DNA of 64,000 bases from Burkholderia dolosa (GCF_902499135.1 NZ_CABVPR010000026.1:1-64000); one strand, 5' to 3'; positions 48,934-60,296 are shown, numbered from the stretch's first letter. A program made the numbers and translations. Notes: a model not told the origin generated them from the sequence alone.

Positions 48934-51591
48934 TTATGCGTGCCCGTCGGCATCGTGTGACCGGACGAGCGCGCGCAGCTCATATAGCAGGTCGAGCGCG
49001 TCGCGCGGCTTCAGATCGTCGGGATCGATGTCGCGAAGCTTCTCGAGCGCCGGATGCGGCGTGTCAGCCGGTGCCGGGGCGTCCGCGCATTCGAGATCGT
49101 CCGGCATGGCCGGCGGCGCGCTGAACAGGTCGAGTTGCGGCGTATGCTGCGACGCCGATTGCTGTTCGAGATACGCGAGATGCTTGCGGGCGGCGCGGAT
49201 CACCGGTGCCGGCACGCCGGCCAGCTGCGCGACCTGCAGCCCGTAACTCTGATTCGCAGGACCTTCGTTGACCGCGTGGAGGAACACGATGCCATGGCCG
49301 TGCTCGACGGCGGACAGATGCACGTTCGCTGCTTGCGGGAACTCCGCCGGCAGTTGCGTGAGCTCGAAGTAGTGCGTTGCGAACAGCGTGTAGCAGCCGT
49401 TGTGCGCGAGCAGATGGCGTGCGATCGCCCACGCGAGTGCGAGACCGTCGAACGTCGACGTGCCGCGGCCGATCTCGTCCATCAGCACGAGGCTTTGCGG
49501 TGTCGCGTCGTTGAGGATCGCTGCGGCCTCCGTCATCTCGACCATGAATGTCGAGCGGCCGCCGGCCAGATCGTCGGCTGCGCCGATGCGCGTAAAGATG
49601 CGGTCGATCGGGCCGAAGCGCGCCGACTTCGCCGGCACGTAACTGCCGACATAGGCCATCAACGCGATCAATGCGGTTTGCCGCATGAAGGTCGACTTAC
49701 CGCCCATGTTCGGGCCGGTGATCAGCAGTAGCTTGCGCTCCGGGCCGAACCGGCAATCGTTCGCGATGAACTGCTCGACCTGCGCTTCGACGACCGGATG
49801 ACGACCCTGTTCGATTTCGATGCCGACGTCGTCCGTGAAAGTCGGTGCGACCCAGTCGAGCGCACGCGCACGTTCCGCGAACGCAGCGAGCACGTCGAGT
49901 TCCGCAAGCGCGGACGCAACGCGCTGGCACTCCGGAATGAACGGCAACAGCGCCTGCAGCACGCCGTCATAGAGCGAGCGCTCGCGCGACAGTGCGCGTT
50001 CCTGCGCGGACAGCGCCTTGTCCTCGAACGTTTTCAGTTCGGGCGTAATGTAGCGTTCGGCGTTCTTCAGCGTCTGGCGGCGACGATAGTCGTCGGGCAC
50101 CTTGTCGGTCTGGCCGCGCGTGACCTCGATATAGAAACCGTGCACCTTGTTGTACTCCACGCGCAGGTTCGCGATGCCTGTGCGCGCACGTTCGCGCGCT
50201 TCGAGATCGATCAGGAACTGGCCGCAGTTCTCCGAGATGTCGCGCAGCTCGTCGAGCTCAGCATCGTAGCCGCGTGCGATCACGCCGCCGTCGCGCACCA
50301 TCGCGGCAGGCTCCGGCGCGATCGCGCTCGTCAGCAGATCCAGACACTCGGCGGGCGGCACGAGCGCCGTATGAATGCGCTTCAGCGCATCGGCGTTCGC
50401 GGCGATGGCCTCGATACGTTCGCGCAGCGCGGGCAGGGCGGCGAACGTATCGCGCAGGCTCGACAAGTCGCGTGGCCGAGCGGACAGCAGCGCGAGGCGG
50501 CCGGTGATCCGTTCGACGTCGGCGATCTGGCGCAGCGCGCTGCGCAGTGCGTCGAGGCTTGCGTCCGCGGGCGCGTCGAGCAGCGCGCCGATTGCTTGCT
50601 GGCGCGACTGTGCGGCAACCGATGCGCGCGGCGGATGATGCAGCCAGTGGCGCAACAGGCGGCTGCCCATCGTCGTGCAGCAGGTGTCGAGCAGCGAATA
50701 CAGCGTCGGCGACTCGGTGCCGCGCAGCGTCTCGGTCAGTTCCAGATTGCGGCGCGTGGCCGGATCGAGCCCGATGTATTCGGTCTCGTTCTCCACCTTG
50801 AGGCTGCGCACGTGCCGCAGCTGCTGTCCTTGCGTAGCGGCTGCATACAGCAGCAGCGCGCCCGCGGCACCGCACGCACTCGTCAGCGAATGCGCGCCGA
50901 AGCCGTCGAGGCTCGCGACGTCGAGCTGGTCGCACAGGCGCTGCGTACCGGACGCGATGTCGAAGTGCCACGCCGGCACGCGCTTGATGGTTCCTGCGCC
51001 GGCAGGCACGGTATCGGTTGTGCCATCGGCGGTCAGAATTTCGGCCGGCCGGATGCGTTCGAGCGCGGCGCCGAGCTGTTCGGGCTCGATTTCGGCGAGC
51101 CGCAATGCGCCGCTCGCGAGGTTCAGCCATGCGAGCCCGATATTGACCACGACGCCGCGCTTGTTGTGACCGGTGCACATCGCGAGCAGGTAGACGTCGT
51201 TCTTGTCGGACAGCAGTGCAGCGTCGGTGAGCGTGCCGGGCGTGACGACGCGCACGACCTTGCGCTCGACGGGGCCTTTGGACGTGGCCGGATCGCCGAT
51301 CTGCTCGCAGATCGCAACCGACTCGCCCATCTTCACGAGCTTCGCCAGATACTGCTCGACCGCGTGATGCGGAACGCCCGCCATCTTGATCGGGTTGCCG
51401 GCCGACGCGCCACGCTGCGTGAGGGTCAGGTCCAGCAGGCGCGCCGCTCTTTCCGCATCTTCGAAGAATAGCTCGTAGAAGTCGCCCATCCGGTAGAAGA
51501 CGAGCGTGTCGGGGTGGTCGGCCTTGATGCGCAAGTACTGTTGCATCATTGGAGTATGGGCTGCGAAGGCCTCGGGCGACAGCGTGGTCAT
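48934..51591 (-). CDS. mutS: DNA mismatch repair protein MutS
   Basis: Recognises mismatches and starts repair with MutL. The 885-residue protein (E. coli 853) has the mismatch-reading F-x-E motif in [11 protein letters not shown], connector and lever domains, Walker [16 protein letters not shown], Walker [19 protein letters not shown] and the ATPase helix THYFELTQL. The C-terminus keeps the dimerisation and beta-clamp region. The ATG at 51591 starts [19 protein letters not shown]. The frame upstream (to 51882) is not homologous. Confidence 0.96.
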   Translation of the reverse strand: MTTLSPEAFAAHTPMMQQYLRIKADHPDTLVFYRMGDFYELFFEDAERAARLLDLTLTQRGASAGNPIKMAGVPHHAVEQYLAKLVKMGESVAICEQIGDPATSKGPVERKVVRVVTPGTLTDAALLSDKNDVYLLAMCTGHNKRGVVVNIGLAWLNLASGALRLAEIEPEQLGAALERIRPAEILTADGTTDTVPAGAGTIKRVPAWHFDIASGTQRLCDQLDVASLDGFGAHSLTSACGAAGALLLYAAATQGQQLRHVRSLKVENETEYIGLDPATRRNLELTETLRGTESPTLYSLLDTCCTTMGSRLLRHWLHHPPRASVAAQSRQQAIGALLDAPADASLDALRSALRQIADVERITGRLALLSARPRDLSSLRDTFAALPALRERIEAIAANADALKRIHTALVPPAECLDLLTSAIAPEPAAMVRDGGVIARGYDAELDELRDISENCGQFLIDLEARERARTGIANLRVEYNKVHGFYIEVTRGQTDKVPDDYRRRQTLKNAERYITPELKTFEDKALSAQERALSRERSLYDGVLQALLPFIPECQRVASALAELDVLAAFAERARALDWVAPTFTDDVGIEIEQGRHPVVEAQVEQFIANDCRFGPERKLLLITGPNMGGKSTFMRQTALIALMAYVGSYVPAKSARFGPIDRIFTRIGAADDLAGGRSTFMVEMTEAAAILNDATPQSLVLMDEIGRGTSTFDGLALAWAIARHLLAHNGCYTLFATHYFELTQLPAEFPQAANVHLSAVEHGHGIVFLHAVNEGPANQSYGLQVAQLAGVPAPVIRAARKHLAYLEQQSASQHTPQLDLFSAPPAMPDDLECADAPAPADTPHPALEKLRDIDPDDLKPRDALDLLYELRALVRSHDADGHA

Positions 51592-51957
51592 AGATCCGGC
51601 GTAAAGTTGCTTGGGTTGCCCGAGTTTACCAGCGGCGCCGACGATTACAGCGGACGTTGGCCGATCGGCCGGCTTACGTGACGCGCTGCCGCTGCGCGTT
51701 CTGCGCATGCGCGCAGCGAAACGATTCTTGTCCGGCCGCGATGGCGTGTGTTTTGGGCGGCGCCGACGGCCGGTACAGCGGGGGCGGGTGCTCGCCGATC
51801 TCGCCGGCTTCGAACACGTCAATATAAAAGGGCTGTGTACGCCGAACGTCGGCGACTCTGCCGAGCCTCGCTCGCGTTTCACGATCCAAATGCCGACGGC
51901 CCGTGCCGCACGAAGCGGACACGGGCCGTCGGCGTATGCGACCCCGGCTCGGCGCGC
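51592..51957. other. Intergenic region between mutS start and suhB end
   Basis: 366 bp, no supported gene. The left part should carry the mutS promoter (TAAACT near the start is a weak candidate). On the right, GCCGACGGCCCGTG and its complement (51892-51905 and 51920-51933) form a 14 bp stem. On the minus strand it is followed by ATTTGG, so it may be a weak terminator for suhB. Confidence 0.5.
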
Positions 51958-52758
51958 TTACGCGGCCGAATGCAGGCGGCTGTAGCGGTTCAGGATCGGG
52001 ATCATCTGCGCATAGATCTTCGGGTTCGCGGCGACGATCTCATGCCGATGCAGGAAATCCGCGTCGCCCATGTAGTTGCCGACGAGGCCGCCGGCCTCCG
52101 TGATCAGCAAGCTGCCCGCGGCCATGTCCCATACGTTGATGCCCTGCTCGAAGAACGCGTCGAGGCGGCCGGCCGCGACGTTTGCAAGATCGAGCGCCGC
52201 CGCGCCTGGCCGGCGCAGGCCCGTGCACGCCTGCGTCATTTCTGTGAACAGGCGCGCATACGCGTCGAGGCCGTCCTTCTCGCGGAAAGGGAAGCCCGTG
52301 CCGACGAGCGCGTCCGCGAGGCGATCGCGGCGGCCGACGCGGATGCGGCGGTCGTTCAGATAGGCGCCGCGGCCGCGCGTGGCGGTGAAGAGGTCGTTGC
52401 GGTTCGGATCGTAGACGACGGCCTGCGTGACGACGCCCTTGTGTGCGAGTGCGATCGACACGCAGTAGTACGGAAAGCCGTGGATGAAGTTCGTCGTGCC
52501 GTCGAGCGGATCGATGATCCACTGGAACTCGGACTCGTTGTCGGACTCGCCCGATTCCTCCGCGAGGATCGCGTGATCTGGGTAGGCGGTTTTCAGCGTC
52601 TCGATGATCGCATCTTCGGCGGCCTTGTCGACTTCGGTGACGAAGTCGTTCTGTTGCTTCTTGCGGATCTCGATCAGATCGAGATCGAGCGACGCGCGAT
52701 TGATGATCTGTCCGGCGCGGCGCGCAGCCTTGACAGCAATGTTGAGCATGGGATGCAT
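51958..52758 (-). CDS. suhB: Inositol-1-monophosphatase SuhB
   Basis: Mg-dependent phosphatase that also helps rRNA antitermination in E. coli. The 266-residue protein has the metal-binding motifs EESGE (about 63-67) and [19 protein letters not shown] (motif A), and the late motif [19 protein letters not shown] (motif B). The ATG at 52758 ([16 protein letters not shown]) follows AGGATC and was preferred to the ATG at 52785. It is divergent from trmJ. Confidence 0.95.
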   Translation of the reverse strand: MHPMLNIAVKAARRAGQIINRASLDLDLIEIRKKQQNDFVTEVDKAAEDAIIETLKTAYPDHAILAEESGESDNESEFQWIIDPLDGTTNFIHGFPYYCVSIALAHKGVVTQAVVYDPNRNDLFTATRGRGAYLNDRRIRVGRRDRLADALVGTGFPFREKDGLDAYARLFTEMTQACTGLRRPGAAALDLANVAAGRLDAFFEQGINVWDMAAGSLLITEAGGLVGNYMGDADFLHRHEIVAANPKIYAQMIPILNRYSRLHSAA

Positions 52759-53040
52759 GAGTCTGGATCCTGTAGCCGGCGGCACGGGCCGCCAAGAAGT
52801 GGAACAACCCGCCCGGGACAGCGCGAGCGTGTCGGGCGAGGTGAGACGCGAATTGACAAAGAGCAGGGCACGACCCGCGTCGCCCGGACGGCGGCGCGTA
52901 AGGGCATGATTTTACCCGATTATCGGCGGTCTTACGCGGCGGGAATGCGGGGAAACCCGTGCTGGCCGTTCGGACGAGTGGGCGCGTCGCGGCGATGGGC
53001 GATACCATACGGCCATTCTGATGAACCGGGTCGTACCGTA

Positions 53041-53871
53041 GTGGAAACCTTGCAGAACAACGCCGTGCCGTCCGCGCTCGGCGCGTCGTCGTCCCGGCCG
53101 CCGTCCGGCGGCTTCACATCGACCCGCTTCGTGCTGGTCGAGCCCAGTCATCCCGGCAACGTCGGCGCGGCCGCGCGCGCACTGAAAACGATGGGGTTTT
53201 CGCGGCTCGTGCTGGTCGCGCCGCGCGTGCCGCACGTGCAAAGCGATCCGGATGCGATCGCGATGGCGAGCGGCGCCGACGACGTGCTCGCATCGGCACA
53301 CGTGGTGCCGACGCTCGGCGATGCGCTGTCCGGCGTGCATTGGTCGGTCGCGCTGACTGCACGCACGCGCGAATACGGGCCGCCGCGCCTCGCCCCGCGG
53401 GCGGCCGCCGCGCACGCGCGCGTGCAGGTCGGCACCGGCGACGTTGCGCTCGTGTTCGGCAACGAGCGCACGGGGCTCGCGAACGAGCACGTCGAGCAAT
53501 GCAGCGCGCTCGCGCACATTCCGGCGAATCCGGCGTACAGCTCGCTGAATCTCGCGCAGGCCGTGCAGGTGCTCGCTTATGAGCTGCGTGTCGCGTTTCT
53601 CGAATGCGAGGGCGGGCGCGAACCGCCGCCGCAAGCGCAGGCCGGCGGCGGCACGCTCGCGCAGAGCGAAGAGATCGAGCGGATGTACGCGCATCTCGAG
53701 AGCGCGCTGATCGCGCTGGAGTTCCTCGATCCGCGCAATCCGAAGAAACTGATGCCGCGGCTGCGACGCCTTTTCTCGCGCACGGCGCTCGAGCGCGAAG
53801 AGGTGAACATTCTGCGCGGCATCGCGAAGCACATCCTGTTGAAGTCGGGCACGCCGGACGGCGACGCGTAA
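53041..53871 (+). CDS. trmJ: tRNA (cytidine/uridine-2'-O-)-methyltransferase TrmJ
   Basis: SPOUT methyltransferase that 2'-O-methylates position 32 of several tRNAs. The 276 residues begin at GTG. A 25-residue Ser/Ala/Pro N-terminal extension comes before the core, which opens FVLVEPSHPGNVGAAARALKTMG. The SAM-binding trefoil knot shows LVFGNERTGLANEH and SSLNLAQAVQV. A C-terminal helical domain (about 200-276) follows. Confidence 0.9.
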   Translation: METLQNNAVPSALGASSSRPPSGGFTSTRFVLVEPSHPGNVGAAARALKTMGFSRLVLVAPRVPHVQSDPDAIAMASGADDVLASAHVVPTLGDALSGVHWSVALTARTREYGPPRLAPRAAAAHARVQVGTGDVALVFGNERTGLANEHVEQCSALAHIPANPAYSSLNLAQAVQVLAYELRVAFLECEGGREPPPQAQAGGGTLAQSEEIERMYAHLESALIALEFLDPRNPKKLMPRLRRLFSRTALEREEVNILRGIAKHILLKSGTPDGDA

Positions 53872-54160
53872 GCGGCACACGCGGCACACATGTGGAACCG
53901 GCGCTCGCGCGTACGCGGAATCCGGGTCGCATGATCGCCGCGGTTCCGCTTGTTCCAATACGCGGGATGCAGGACACGCGCCGGAACGCGCGGCACGGCA
54001 TCCTGCCCGAATACCCGCGCGACCGGCGGGGTGAACGCGACGCGTCGTGCGGTCGCGCGCGACTGGCCCTACAATCCCCGGACGTCATAAACAAATTACC
54101 CGGTGCGATAACGGCCGGGCAGCGCCGGCGATGCGCGCCGGCCTTTTCCCCGATCGGATC

Positions 54161-54934
54161 ATGTTCACGAGACTGCGCGAAGACGTTGCGACGATTCGCG
54201 AGCGCGACCCCGCCGCTCGCAGTGCCTGGGAAGTGCTGACCTGTTATCCGGGGCTGCATGCGCTCATGCTGCACCGCTTCGCGCATGCGTGCTGGCGCGC
54301 GAAGCGCTACTGGCTTGCGCGCTTCGCGTCGCAGGTGGGCAGGTTCCTGACCGGTATCGAGATTCACCCCGGTGCGACGATCGGCCGACGCGTGTTCATC
54401 GATCACGGGATGGGCGTCGTGATCGGCGAAACGGCGATCGTCGGCGACGACTGCACGATCTATCAGGGCGTGACGCTCGGCGGCACGTCGCTCACGCGCG
54501 GCGCGAAGCGCCATCCGACGCTCGAAGCCGGCGTGATCGTCGGCGCGGGCGCGAAGGTGCTCGGCGGCTTCACGGTCGGCGCCGGCGCGAAGATCGGGTC
54601 GAACGCGGTAGTGGTGAAGCCGGTGCCTGCAGGCGGCACGGCGGTCGGCAATCCGGCGCGCATCGTGATGCCGGCGCAACCGAAACCGCAGCCCGAGCGC
54701 GCGGCGTTCTGCGCATACGGGATCACGCCGAACGCCGACGATCCGATGTCGCTCGCGATTCACGGGCTGATCGATCACGCGGCGAAGGAAAGCCGGCGTG
54801 TCGACGAGATCGTCGCGGCGCTGGAGCGGCTCGGCACACATCTGGAAACGCTGCAGGGCGCCGATGCGGCGCGCCTCGACCTGCGCAGGCTGTCGGCGGT
54901 TCTGGAAGGAAAGGCGCTCGAGCGTCAGTCGTAG
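54161..54934 (+). CDS. cysE: Serine O-acetyltransferase
   Basis: Acetylates L-serine to O-acetylserine, feeding cysteine synthesis. The 257-residue product has the N-terminal helical region (about 1-65) and a left-handed beta-helix with [33 protein letters not shown] and hexapeptide repeats to about residue 180. A C-terminal region longer than in minimal CysE ends [10 protein letters not shown]. The ATG at 54161 ([17 protein letters not shown]) has no clear Shine-Dalgarno. A TACAAT element lies at 54070. The gene is convergent with lpxH, 7 bp apart. Confidence 0.92.
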   Translation: MFTRLREDVATIRERDPAARSAWEVLTCYPGLHALMLHRFAHACWRAKRYWLARFASQVGRFLTGIEIHPGATIGRRVFIDHGMGVVIGETAIVGDDCTIYQGVTLGGTSLTRGAKRHPTLEAGVIVGAGAKVLGGFTVGAGAKIGSNAVVVKPVPAGGTAVGNPARIVMPAQPKPQPERAAFCAYGITPNADDPMSLAIHGLIDHAAKESRRVDEIVAALERLGTHLETLQGADAARLDLRRLSAVLEGKALERQS

Positions 54935-54941
54935 CGCGGCA

Positions 54942-55742
54942 TCAGTCGAGCGGCATCGGATGAATGCCGTCGGCATCGACGCGCAGATAGCCGCCGCGCG
55001 GCATGCCGTGATCGAGGTCCCAGTCGGGCAGCACCCACCGTATGCCGCCCGGCTCCATATGGCGTGCCGGACGATGCGTATGACCGTGAATCATCACGCT
55101 CGCGCGACTCTTCCGGAACAACGCGGCCACACCTTCATGCGTGACGTCGTAGATCGACGAAGCAGGCCGCATCCGGTCCGCTTCACTGTTCGCGCGCATC
55201 CGTCGCGCGAGCGCGCGACGCCAGCGGAACGGCCACGCGAGAAACAGCGCTTGCGCGACGCGGTTGCGCGCGAAACGGCGGAACCATTGATAGCCGCGAT
55301 CGGCCGTGCATTGCGCGTCGCCGTGTGCGAGCACGATGCGCTGTCCGAACGCCATGATCAGCGCGGGATCGGGTAGCAGCATCGCGCCGGCCGCTTTCAT
55401 GAAGCGTCGGCCGAGCAGGAAGTCGCGGTTGCCGTGCATCACGTAGAGCGCGATGCCGCGCTCCGAGAACGTATGCATCAGCGCGGCCATTCGCGCGACG
55501 AACGGATCGTCGTCGAGCACGTCGTCGCCGATCCAGTATTCGAACAGATCGCCGAGGATGAACACCGAGTCGGCGCTGTCGGCCGTGTATTTGACGAAAT
55601 GCTCAAACGCGGCGACCGTCTTCGGGATCGCCTCGCTCAGATGCAGATCGGCGAGAAACAGGAACGGGCGTGCGGCTTGCGCGTATTCGCGCTCGCCCGG
55701 CACGCCCGCGGAGACGCTTCGCGGCGGACTCTCCTGCAACAT
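54942..55742 (-). CDS. lpxH: UDP-2,3-diacylglucosamine diphosphatase
   Basis: Lipid A pathway hydrolase at the inner membrane. The 266-residue protein has all calcineurin-like ligands: FLADLHLSE, ILGDLFEYWIGDD, HGNRDFLLG, IVLAHGDA and MIHGHTHRPA. The N-terminal 20 residues precede the core and may be an extension. It is probably co-transcribed with ppiB (21 bp gap). Confidence 0.94.
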   Translation of the reverse strand: MLQESPPRSVSAGVPGEREYAQAARPFLFLADLHLSEAIPKTVAAFEHFVKYTADSADSVFILGDLFEYWIGDDVLDDDPFVARMAALMHTFSERGIALYVMHGNRDFLLGRRFMKAAGAMLLPDPALIMAFGQRIVLAHGDAQCTADRGYQWFRRFARNRVAQALFLAWPFRWRRALARRMRANSEADRMRPASSIYDVTHEGVAALFRKSRASVMIHGHTHRPARHMEPGGIRWVLPDWDLDHGMPRGGYLRVDADGIHPMPLD

Positions 55743-55763
55743 CGAAGTGCCTCCGTCACCGCG

Positions 55764-56255
55764 TCAGACGACGACGGCCTTCTCGATCACGACGTCGTCG
55801 GTCGGCACGTCCTGATGGAAGCCCGCGTTGCCCGTCTTGACGGCCTTGATCTTGTCGACCACGTCCTGGCCCTCGACGACCTTGCCGAACACCGCGTAGC
55901 CCCAGCCCTGCGGCGTCGGCGACGAGTGGTTCAGGAAGTCGTTGTCGTTCACGTTGATGAAGAACTGGGCGGTCGCCGAATGCGGGTCGTTGGTGCGCGC
56001 CATCGCGATCGTGTACTTGTCGTTCTTCAGCCCGTTGTTCGCCTCGTTGTCGATCGGCGCATCGGTCGGCTTCTGCTTGAGGCCCGGCTCGAAGCCGCCG
56101 CCCTGGATCATGAAGCCGTTGATCACGCGATGGAACACGGTGCCGTCGTAGTGCCCCTTCTTCACGTAGTTGAGGAAGTTCTCGACCGTCTTCGGTGCCT
56201 TCGCGGCGTCGAGCTCGAGCTTGATCACGCCGTGGTTCGTATGCAGTTCAACCAT
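55764..56255 (-). CDS. ppiB: Cytoplasmic cyclophilin-type prolyl isomerase
   Basis: 163-residue cyclophilin. It has [15 protein letters not shown] (active-site arginine region), [20 protein letters not shown] and [11 protein letters not shown], and no signal peptide, so it acts in the cytosol. It lies 88 bp downstream of a secreted paralogue on the same strand, an evident duplication. Confidence 0.94.
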   Translation of the reverse strand: MVELHTNHGVIKLELDAAKAPKTVENFLNYVKKGHYDGTVFHRVINGFMIQGGGFEPGLKQKPTDAPIDNEANNGLKNDKYTIAMARTNDPHSATAQFFINVNDNDFLNHSSPTPQGWGYAVFGKVVEGQDVVDKIKAVKTGNAGFHQDVPTDDVVIEKAVVV

Positions 56256-56343
56256 GATGAATTCCTTCGATGAGGCGGTTTAAATGGCACGCGGCCGGTC
56301 GTGCGACGCGGCCGCGTGTGGCGCCGGACGTGCCGGCAGGTTC

Positions 56344-56919
56344 TTACTTCGAGACGACGCTCGCCGATTCGATCACGACCGGCTGCACGGGCACGTCCTG
56401 CATCGGGCCGCGCGACGTCGTCGGCACGCTTTCGATTTTCTTCACGACGTCGAGGCCCGACACGACCTTGCCGAACACCGCGTAGCCATTGCCGTCCGGG
56501 TTCGGGTAGTCGAGACCGCTATTGTCGACCGTGTTGATGAAGAACTGCGCGGTGGCCGAATTCGGATCGCTCGTGCGCGCCATCGCGATCGTGCCGGTCA
56601 GGTTCTTCAGACCATTGCGGCTTTCCAGCGGGATCGGCGCGCGCGTGGGCTTCTCGTCGAAGTTCGTCTTGTAGCCGCCGCCCTGGATCATGAAGCCCTT
56701 GATCACGCGATGGAAGATCGTGCCGTTGTACTGGCCGGACTTCACGTAATCGAGGAAGTTGGCGACCGTCTTCGGCGCTTTTTCCGGATAGAGCTCGACG
56801 CGGATGTCGCCCTGCGAGGTCTTCAGCTGCACGACGGGGTGCGCGGTGGACGTTTGCGCGAATGCGGGCGCGGTCGCGAGAAGGGCGGCGCCGCCAAGCG
56901 CCAGCAACAGACGTTTCAT
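56344..56919 (-). CDS. ppiA: Periplasmic cyclophilin-type prolyl isomerase
   Basis: 191-residue cyclophilin with a signal peptide (MKRLLLALGGAALLATAPAF, cleaved after Ala) that sends it to the periplasm. The core repeats the ppiB motifs: [30 protein letters not shown] and [11 protein letters not shown]. The ATG at 56919 starts right at the signal peptide. The long upstream frame (to 57516) is unsupported. Confidence 0.93.
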   Translation of the reverse strand: MKRLLLALGGAALLATAPAFAQTSTAHPVVQLKTSQGDIRVELYPEKAPKTVANFLDYVKSGQYNGTIFHRVIKGFMIQGGGYKTNFDEKPTRAPIPLESRNGLKNLTGTIAMARTSDPNSATAQFFINTVDNSGLDYPNPDGNGYAVFGKVVSGLDVVKKIESVPTTSRGPMQDVPVQPVVIESASVVSK

Positions 56920-56957
56920 TGCGATCCTCAGGTTGGGAAAAAAGAAGGCGACGCCGC

Positions 56958-57680
56958 TCACTGCGACGGCGCGACGTACGGCGCCGTGAGTGCGCCCGAC
57001 GGACCGTTGAACTGGAACGTCGGCGACATCGGCAGCGTCGTGGTGCTGACGTTCGCCGCCGCACGGTCGGTGTACTCGCGCGTGGCCGGCGTGATCGCGC
57101 GCGCGCTCGACGCGGACTTCGGCGGCGACACGATCTTCTGCAGATCGGCGAGACGCTGCGCGGTCGCGCCGCTCGTGCGCCCGAGCGATTGCGCGCGCTT
57201 GTACGATTCGGCCGCGAGGCGCAGGTACAGATCGCCGAGGTTTTCGTACGCGAGCGAATAGCTCGGGTTCGATTGCGTCGCGGTCACGAGCGCGGCGCGC
57301 GCTTCGTCGTAGCGGCCGTGCTTCGCATAGAGTGCGGCGAGGTTGTTGTACGGTTCGGGGAGTTCCGGGTACGCCTGCGTGATCGCGACGAACTGCTGGA
57401 TCGCGTCGTCGTCGCGGTTCAGGCGCGCGAGCACGGTGCCGCGCTTGAACTGCGCCTGCACGTCGTGCGGGTTCGACGCGATGCGCGCGTCGAGCTGCGC
57501 GAGCGCCTGCTTCCATTGTTTGCCGGCGATCGACGCGTCGATTTCGGGCGTGCCGTCGGCGACGGCCGGAGCCTTTTGCGCGTGCGCCGCAGGGACCGCG
57601 AAAAGCGTCAGCGCGACGCCCATGACGGCGGTCGCAACGAGGGTCGCAGCGCTCTGCGCGCGGCCGCGATGAGATTTCAT
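56958..57680 (-). CDS. Secreted TPR-repeat protein
   Basis: 240 residues with a signal peptide (MKSHRGRAQSAATLVATAVM, then AVPAAHAQ). At least three tetratricopeptide-like helix pairs (about 40-165, for example PYNNLAALYAKHGRYDEAR and AYENLGDLYLRLAAES) and a Ser/Thr/Pro-rich tail follow. TPR proteins are usually protein-binding scaffolds. It is upstream of the two cyclophilins on the same strand, which suggests a shared periplasmic-folding role, but this is only context. Confidence 0.82.
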   Translation of the reverse strand: MKSHRGRAQSAATLVATAVMGVALTLFAVPAAHAQKAPAVADGTPEIDASIAGKQWKQALAQLDARIASNPHDVQAQFKRGTVLARLNRDDDAIQQFVAITQAYPELPEPYNNLAALYAKHGRYDEARAALVTATQSNPSYSLAYENLGDLYLRLAAESYKRAQSLGRTSGATAQRLADLQKIVSPPKSASSARAITPATREYTDRAAANVSTTTLPMSPTFQFNGPSGALTAPYVAPSQ

Positions 57681-57914
57681 AGGCGTAATTCGGAATGTTA
57701 TACTTCGACCCATTCTAACAAAACGTCTGCGCGTTCCGGCGAGCGGCGGACAGTCTTTCTTTGCCTCTCGTGGCCGTCACCGCTGTGCTTGCAGCCTGAC
57801 CGCCCCATGTGATATCGAGGACGCTCGGCATGGCGCCGCAGCAGGTGGTTCGTCCGGTTCGCATGCAGGGCGAGTTTCGCCAGGGCGGTTTCCTTCGGCT
57901 CACGGTTCATCTCT

Positions 57915-59312
57915 ATGGAATCACTGCGCATCTACAACACGCTCGCGCGTGACAAGCAAGTTTTCGTGCCGCGCCGTTCCGGCGAAGTACGGATGTACGT
58001 ATGCGGGATCACCGTCTACGACTATTGTCACGTGGGCCATGCGCGCATGCTGGTCGTGTTCGACCTCGTCCAGCGCTGGCTGCGTGCGATCGGCTATCGC
58101 GTCACGTACGTGCGCAACATCACCGACATCGACGACAAGATCATCCGTCGCGCGGTCGAGAACGGCGAGACGATCAAGTCGCTGACCGATCGGTTCATCG
58201 GCGCGATGCACGAAGACGAGGACGCGCTCGGCATTCAGCGGCCCGACATCGAGCCGCGCGCGACGCAGTTCATTCCGCAGATGCTCGGGATGATCGAGCA
58301 GCTCGAGTCGAACGGATACGCATATCAGGCGACCGACGGCGACGTCAATTATTCGGTGCGCAAGTTCGCGAATTACGGGAAGTTGTCGGGCAAGTCGCTC
58401 GACGACCTGCGCGCCGGCGAGCGCGTCGCCGCGAACGACGCGAAGGAAGATCCGCTCGATTTCGTGCTGTGGAAGCGGGCGAAGCCTGAAGATCCCGAAG
58501 GCGCGTCGTGGGAATCGAAGTACGGGATGGGCCGGCCGGGCTGGCACATCGAGTGCTCGGCGATGGGCTGCACGCTGCTCGGCGAGCATTTCGACATCCA
58601 CGGCGGCGGGCAGGATCTGCAGTTCCCGCATCACGAGAACGAGATCGCGCAGAGCGAGGGCGCGACCGGCCAGACGTTCGTCAATTACTGGATGCACAAC
58701 GGCTTCGTGCAGGTCGACAACGAGAAGATGTCGAAATCGCTCGGCAACTTCTTCACGATTCGCGAAGTGCTCGAGCGGTACGATGCCGAAGTCGTGCGCT
58801 TTTTCATCGTGCGCACGCACTACCGGTCGCCGCTCAACTACAGCGACGTGCATCTGGACGATGCGCGCGCGTCGCTCACGCGCCTGTACACCGCGCTGAA
58901 GGACGTCGAGCCGGACGCGCTCGCGCTCGACTGGAGCGAGCCGCACGCACAGCGCTTTGCCGCCGCGATGAACGACGACTTCAACACGCCGGTCGCGATC
59001 GCGACGCTGTTCGAGCTGGCCGGCGAAGTGAACCGCACGCGCGATGCATCGCTCGCGCGGCAACTGAAACAACTGGCGGGCCTGCTGGGCCTGCTCGGGC
59101 GCGAACCGCGCGCGTTCCTGCAGCAGGCGTCCGGCGCCGCGCGGGACGGCGGGCTCGCGGCCGACGAGATCGAAGCGAAGATCGCCGCGCGCGTCGCGGC
59201 GAAGCAAGCGAAGGACTATGCCGAAGCGGACCGGATTCGGGCGGAACTGCTCGACGCCGGTATCGCACTTGAAGACAAACCGGGCGGATCGACCGAATGG
59301 CGTCGCGTATGA
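57915..59312 (+). CDS. cysS: Cysteinyl-tRNA synthetase
   Basis: Charges tRNA-Cys. The 465-residue protein has the zinc-site cysteine in [10 protein letters not shown], the HIGH-type HVGHARM, the internal zinc ligands [28 protein letters not shown] near residue 270, and a C-terminal helical anticodon domain. The ATG at 57915 starts [15 protein letters not shown]. It is divergent from the TPR gene. Confidence 0.96.
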   Translation: MESLRIYNTLARDKQVFVPRRSGEVRMYVCGITVYDYCHVGHARMLVVFDLVQRWLRAIGYRVTYVRNITDIDDKIIRRAVENGETIKSLTDRFIGAMHEDEDALGIQRPDIEPRATQFIPQMLGMIEQLESNGYAYQATDGDVNYSVRKFANYGKLSGKSLDDLRAGERVAANDAKEDPLDFVLWKRAKPEDPEGASWESKYGMGRPGWHIECSAMGCTLLGEHFDIHGGGQDLQFPHHENEIAQSEGATGQTFVNYWMHNGFVQVDNEKMSKSLGNFFTIREVLERYDAEVVRFFIVRTHYRSPLNYSDVHLDDARASLTRLYTALKDVEPDALALDWSEPHAQRFAAAMNDDFNTPVAIATLFELAGEVNRTRDASLARQLKQLAGLLGLLGREPRAFLQQASGAARDGGLAADEIEAKIAARVAAKQAKDYAEADRIRAELLDAGIALEDKPGGSTEWRRV

Positions 59313-59355
59313 CCGCGATGCGTTCCACTGACCGATCCGTCGGGTAGGAGGCAAG

Positions 59356-60222
59356 ATGGCAACGGCCAGAAAAGCGCCGGTCAGGCGTGCGACCGCGGTC
59401 GCCGTGCGTCCGGCAGCCAGGCGCGCGCCGGCCGAGAAGGCGGACGTCGCGCGCGGCGTGCCGAACGGCGCGCTCAACGGTCATGCGAAGCCCGCGCGCG
59501 CAAAGAGTGCGGACGCCGTGCAGACGGATGCGGCGATGCCGGCCGCGGACGCAGTGCGCAAGGCGCGCGAGTCCGATGCGACGGCCGACGGCGCGGACGC
59601 CGTCGTGCGCCCCGCATACTGGGACAAGGCGTGCGCCGATCTGATGAAGCGCGATCGCATCCTGAAGAAGCTGATCCCGAAGTTCGGTCCTGCGCATCTC
59701 GTGAAGCGCGGCGATCCGTTCGTCACGCTCGCACGCTCGGTCGTCGGTCAGCAGATCTCGGCGCCGTCCGCGCAGTCGCTGTGGGCGCGCATCGAGGACG
59801 CGTGTCCGAAGCTCGCGCCGCAGCCGGTCATTCGGCTCGGCGCGGACAAGCTGATCGCATGCGGGCTGTCGAAGCGCAAGACCGAATACATTCTCGACCT
59901 CGCGCAGCATTTCGTATCGGGCGCGCTGCACGTCGACAAATGGATGTCGATGGACGACGAGGACGTGATCGCGGAACTCACGCAGATTCGCGGCATCAGC
60001 CGCTGGACGGCCGAGATGTTCCTGATCTTCAACCTGTCGCGACCGGACGTGATGCCGCTCGACGATCCGGGCCTGATCCGCGCGATCAGCGTCAATTACT
60101 TCAGCGGGGAACCCGTCACGCGCAGCGAGGCGCGCGAGGTGGCCGCCAACTGGGAACCGTGGCGCACCGTCGCGACCTGGTACATGTGGCGCAGCCTCGA
60201 CGCGTCCGACGCCGGCGCGTGA
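59356..60222 (+). CDS. DNA-3-methyladenine glycosylase (AlkA-like, HhH-GPD)
   Basis: Base-excision repair enzyme of 288 residues. The HhH-GPD core begins near residue 105. It has FVTLARSVVGQQISAPSAQ, the helix-hairpin-helix IRGISRWTAEMFLIF and the catalytic aspartate region MPLDDPGLIRAI. An additional N-terminal region of about 85 residues is rich in Ala, Arg and Lys, is probably disordered and may bind DNA. It follows cysS by 43 bp. GGTAGGAGGC is the ribosome site. Confidence 0.88.
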   Translation: MATARKAPVRRATAVAVRPAARRAPAEKADVARGVPNGALNGHAKPARAKSADAVQTDAAMPAADAVRKARESDATADGADAVVRPAYWDKACADLMKRDRILKKLIPKFGPAHLVKRGDPFVTLARSVVGQQISAPSAQSLWARIEDACPKLAPQPVIRLGADKLIACGLSKRKTEYILDLAQHFVSGALHVDKWMSMDDEDVIAELTQIRGISRWTAEMFLIFNLSRPDVMPLDDPGLIRAISVNYFSGEPVTRSEAREVAANWEPWRTVATWYMWRSLDASDAGA

Positions 60223-60296
60223 GAGCAGCCGATCGACGGCTATCGGGTTTTAAACATCAATAGTTGAGAGCCGGTTTTGCGCGTCGTTCGCGCGGG

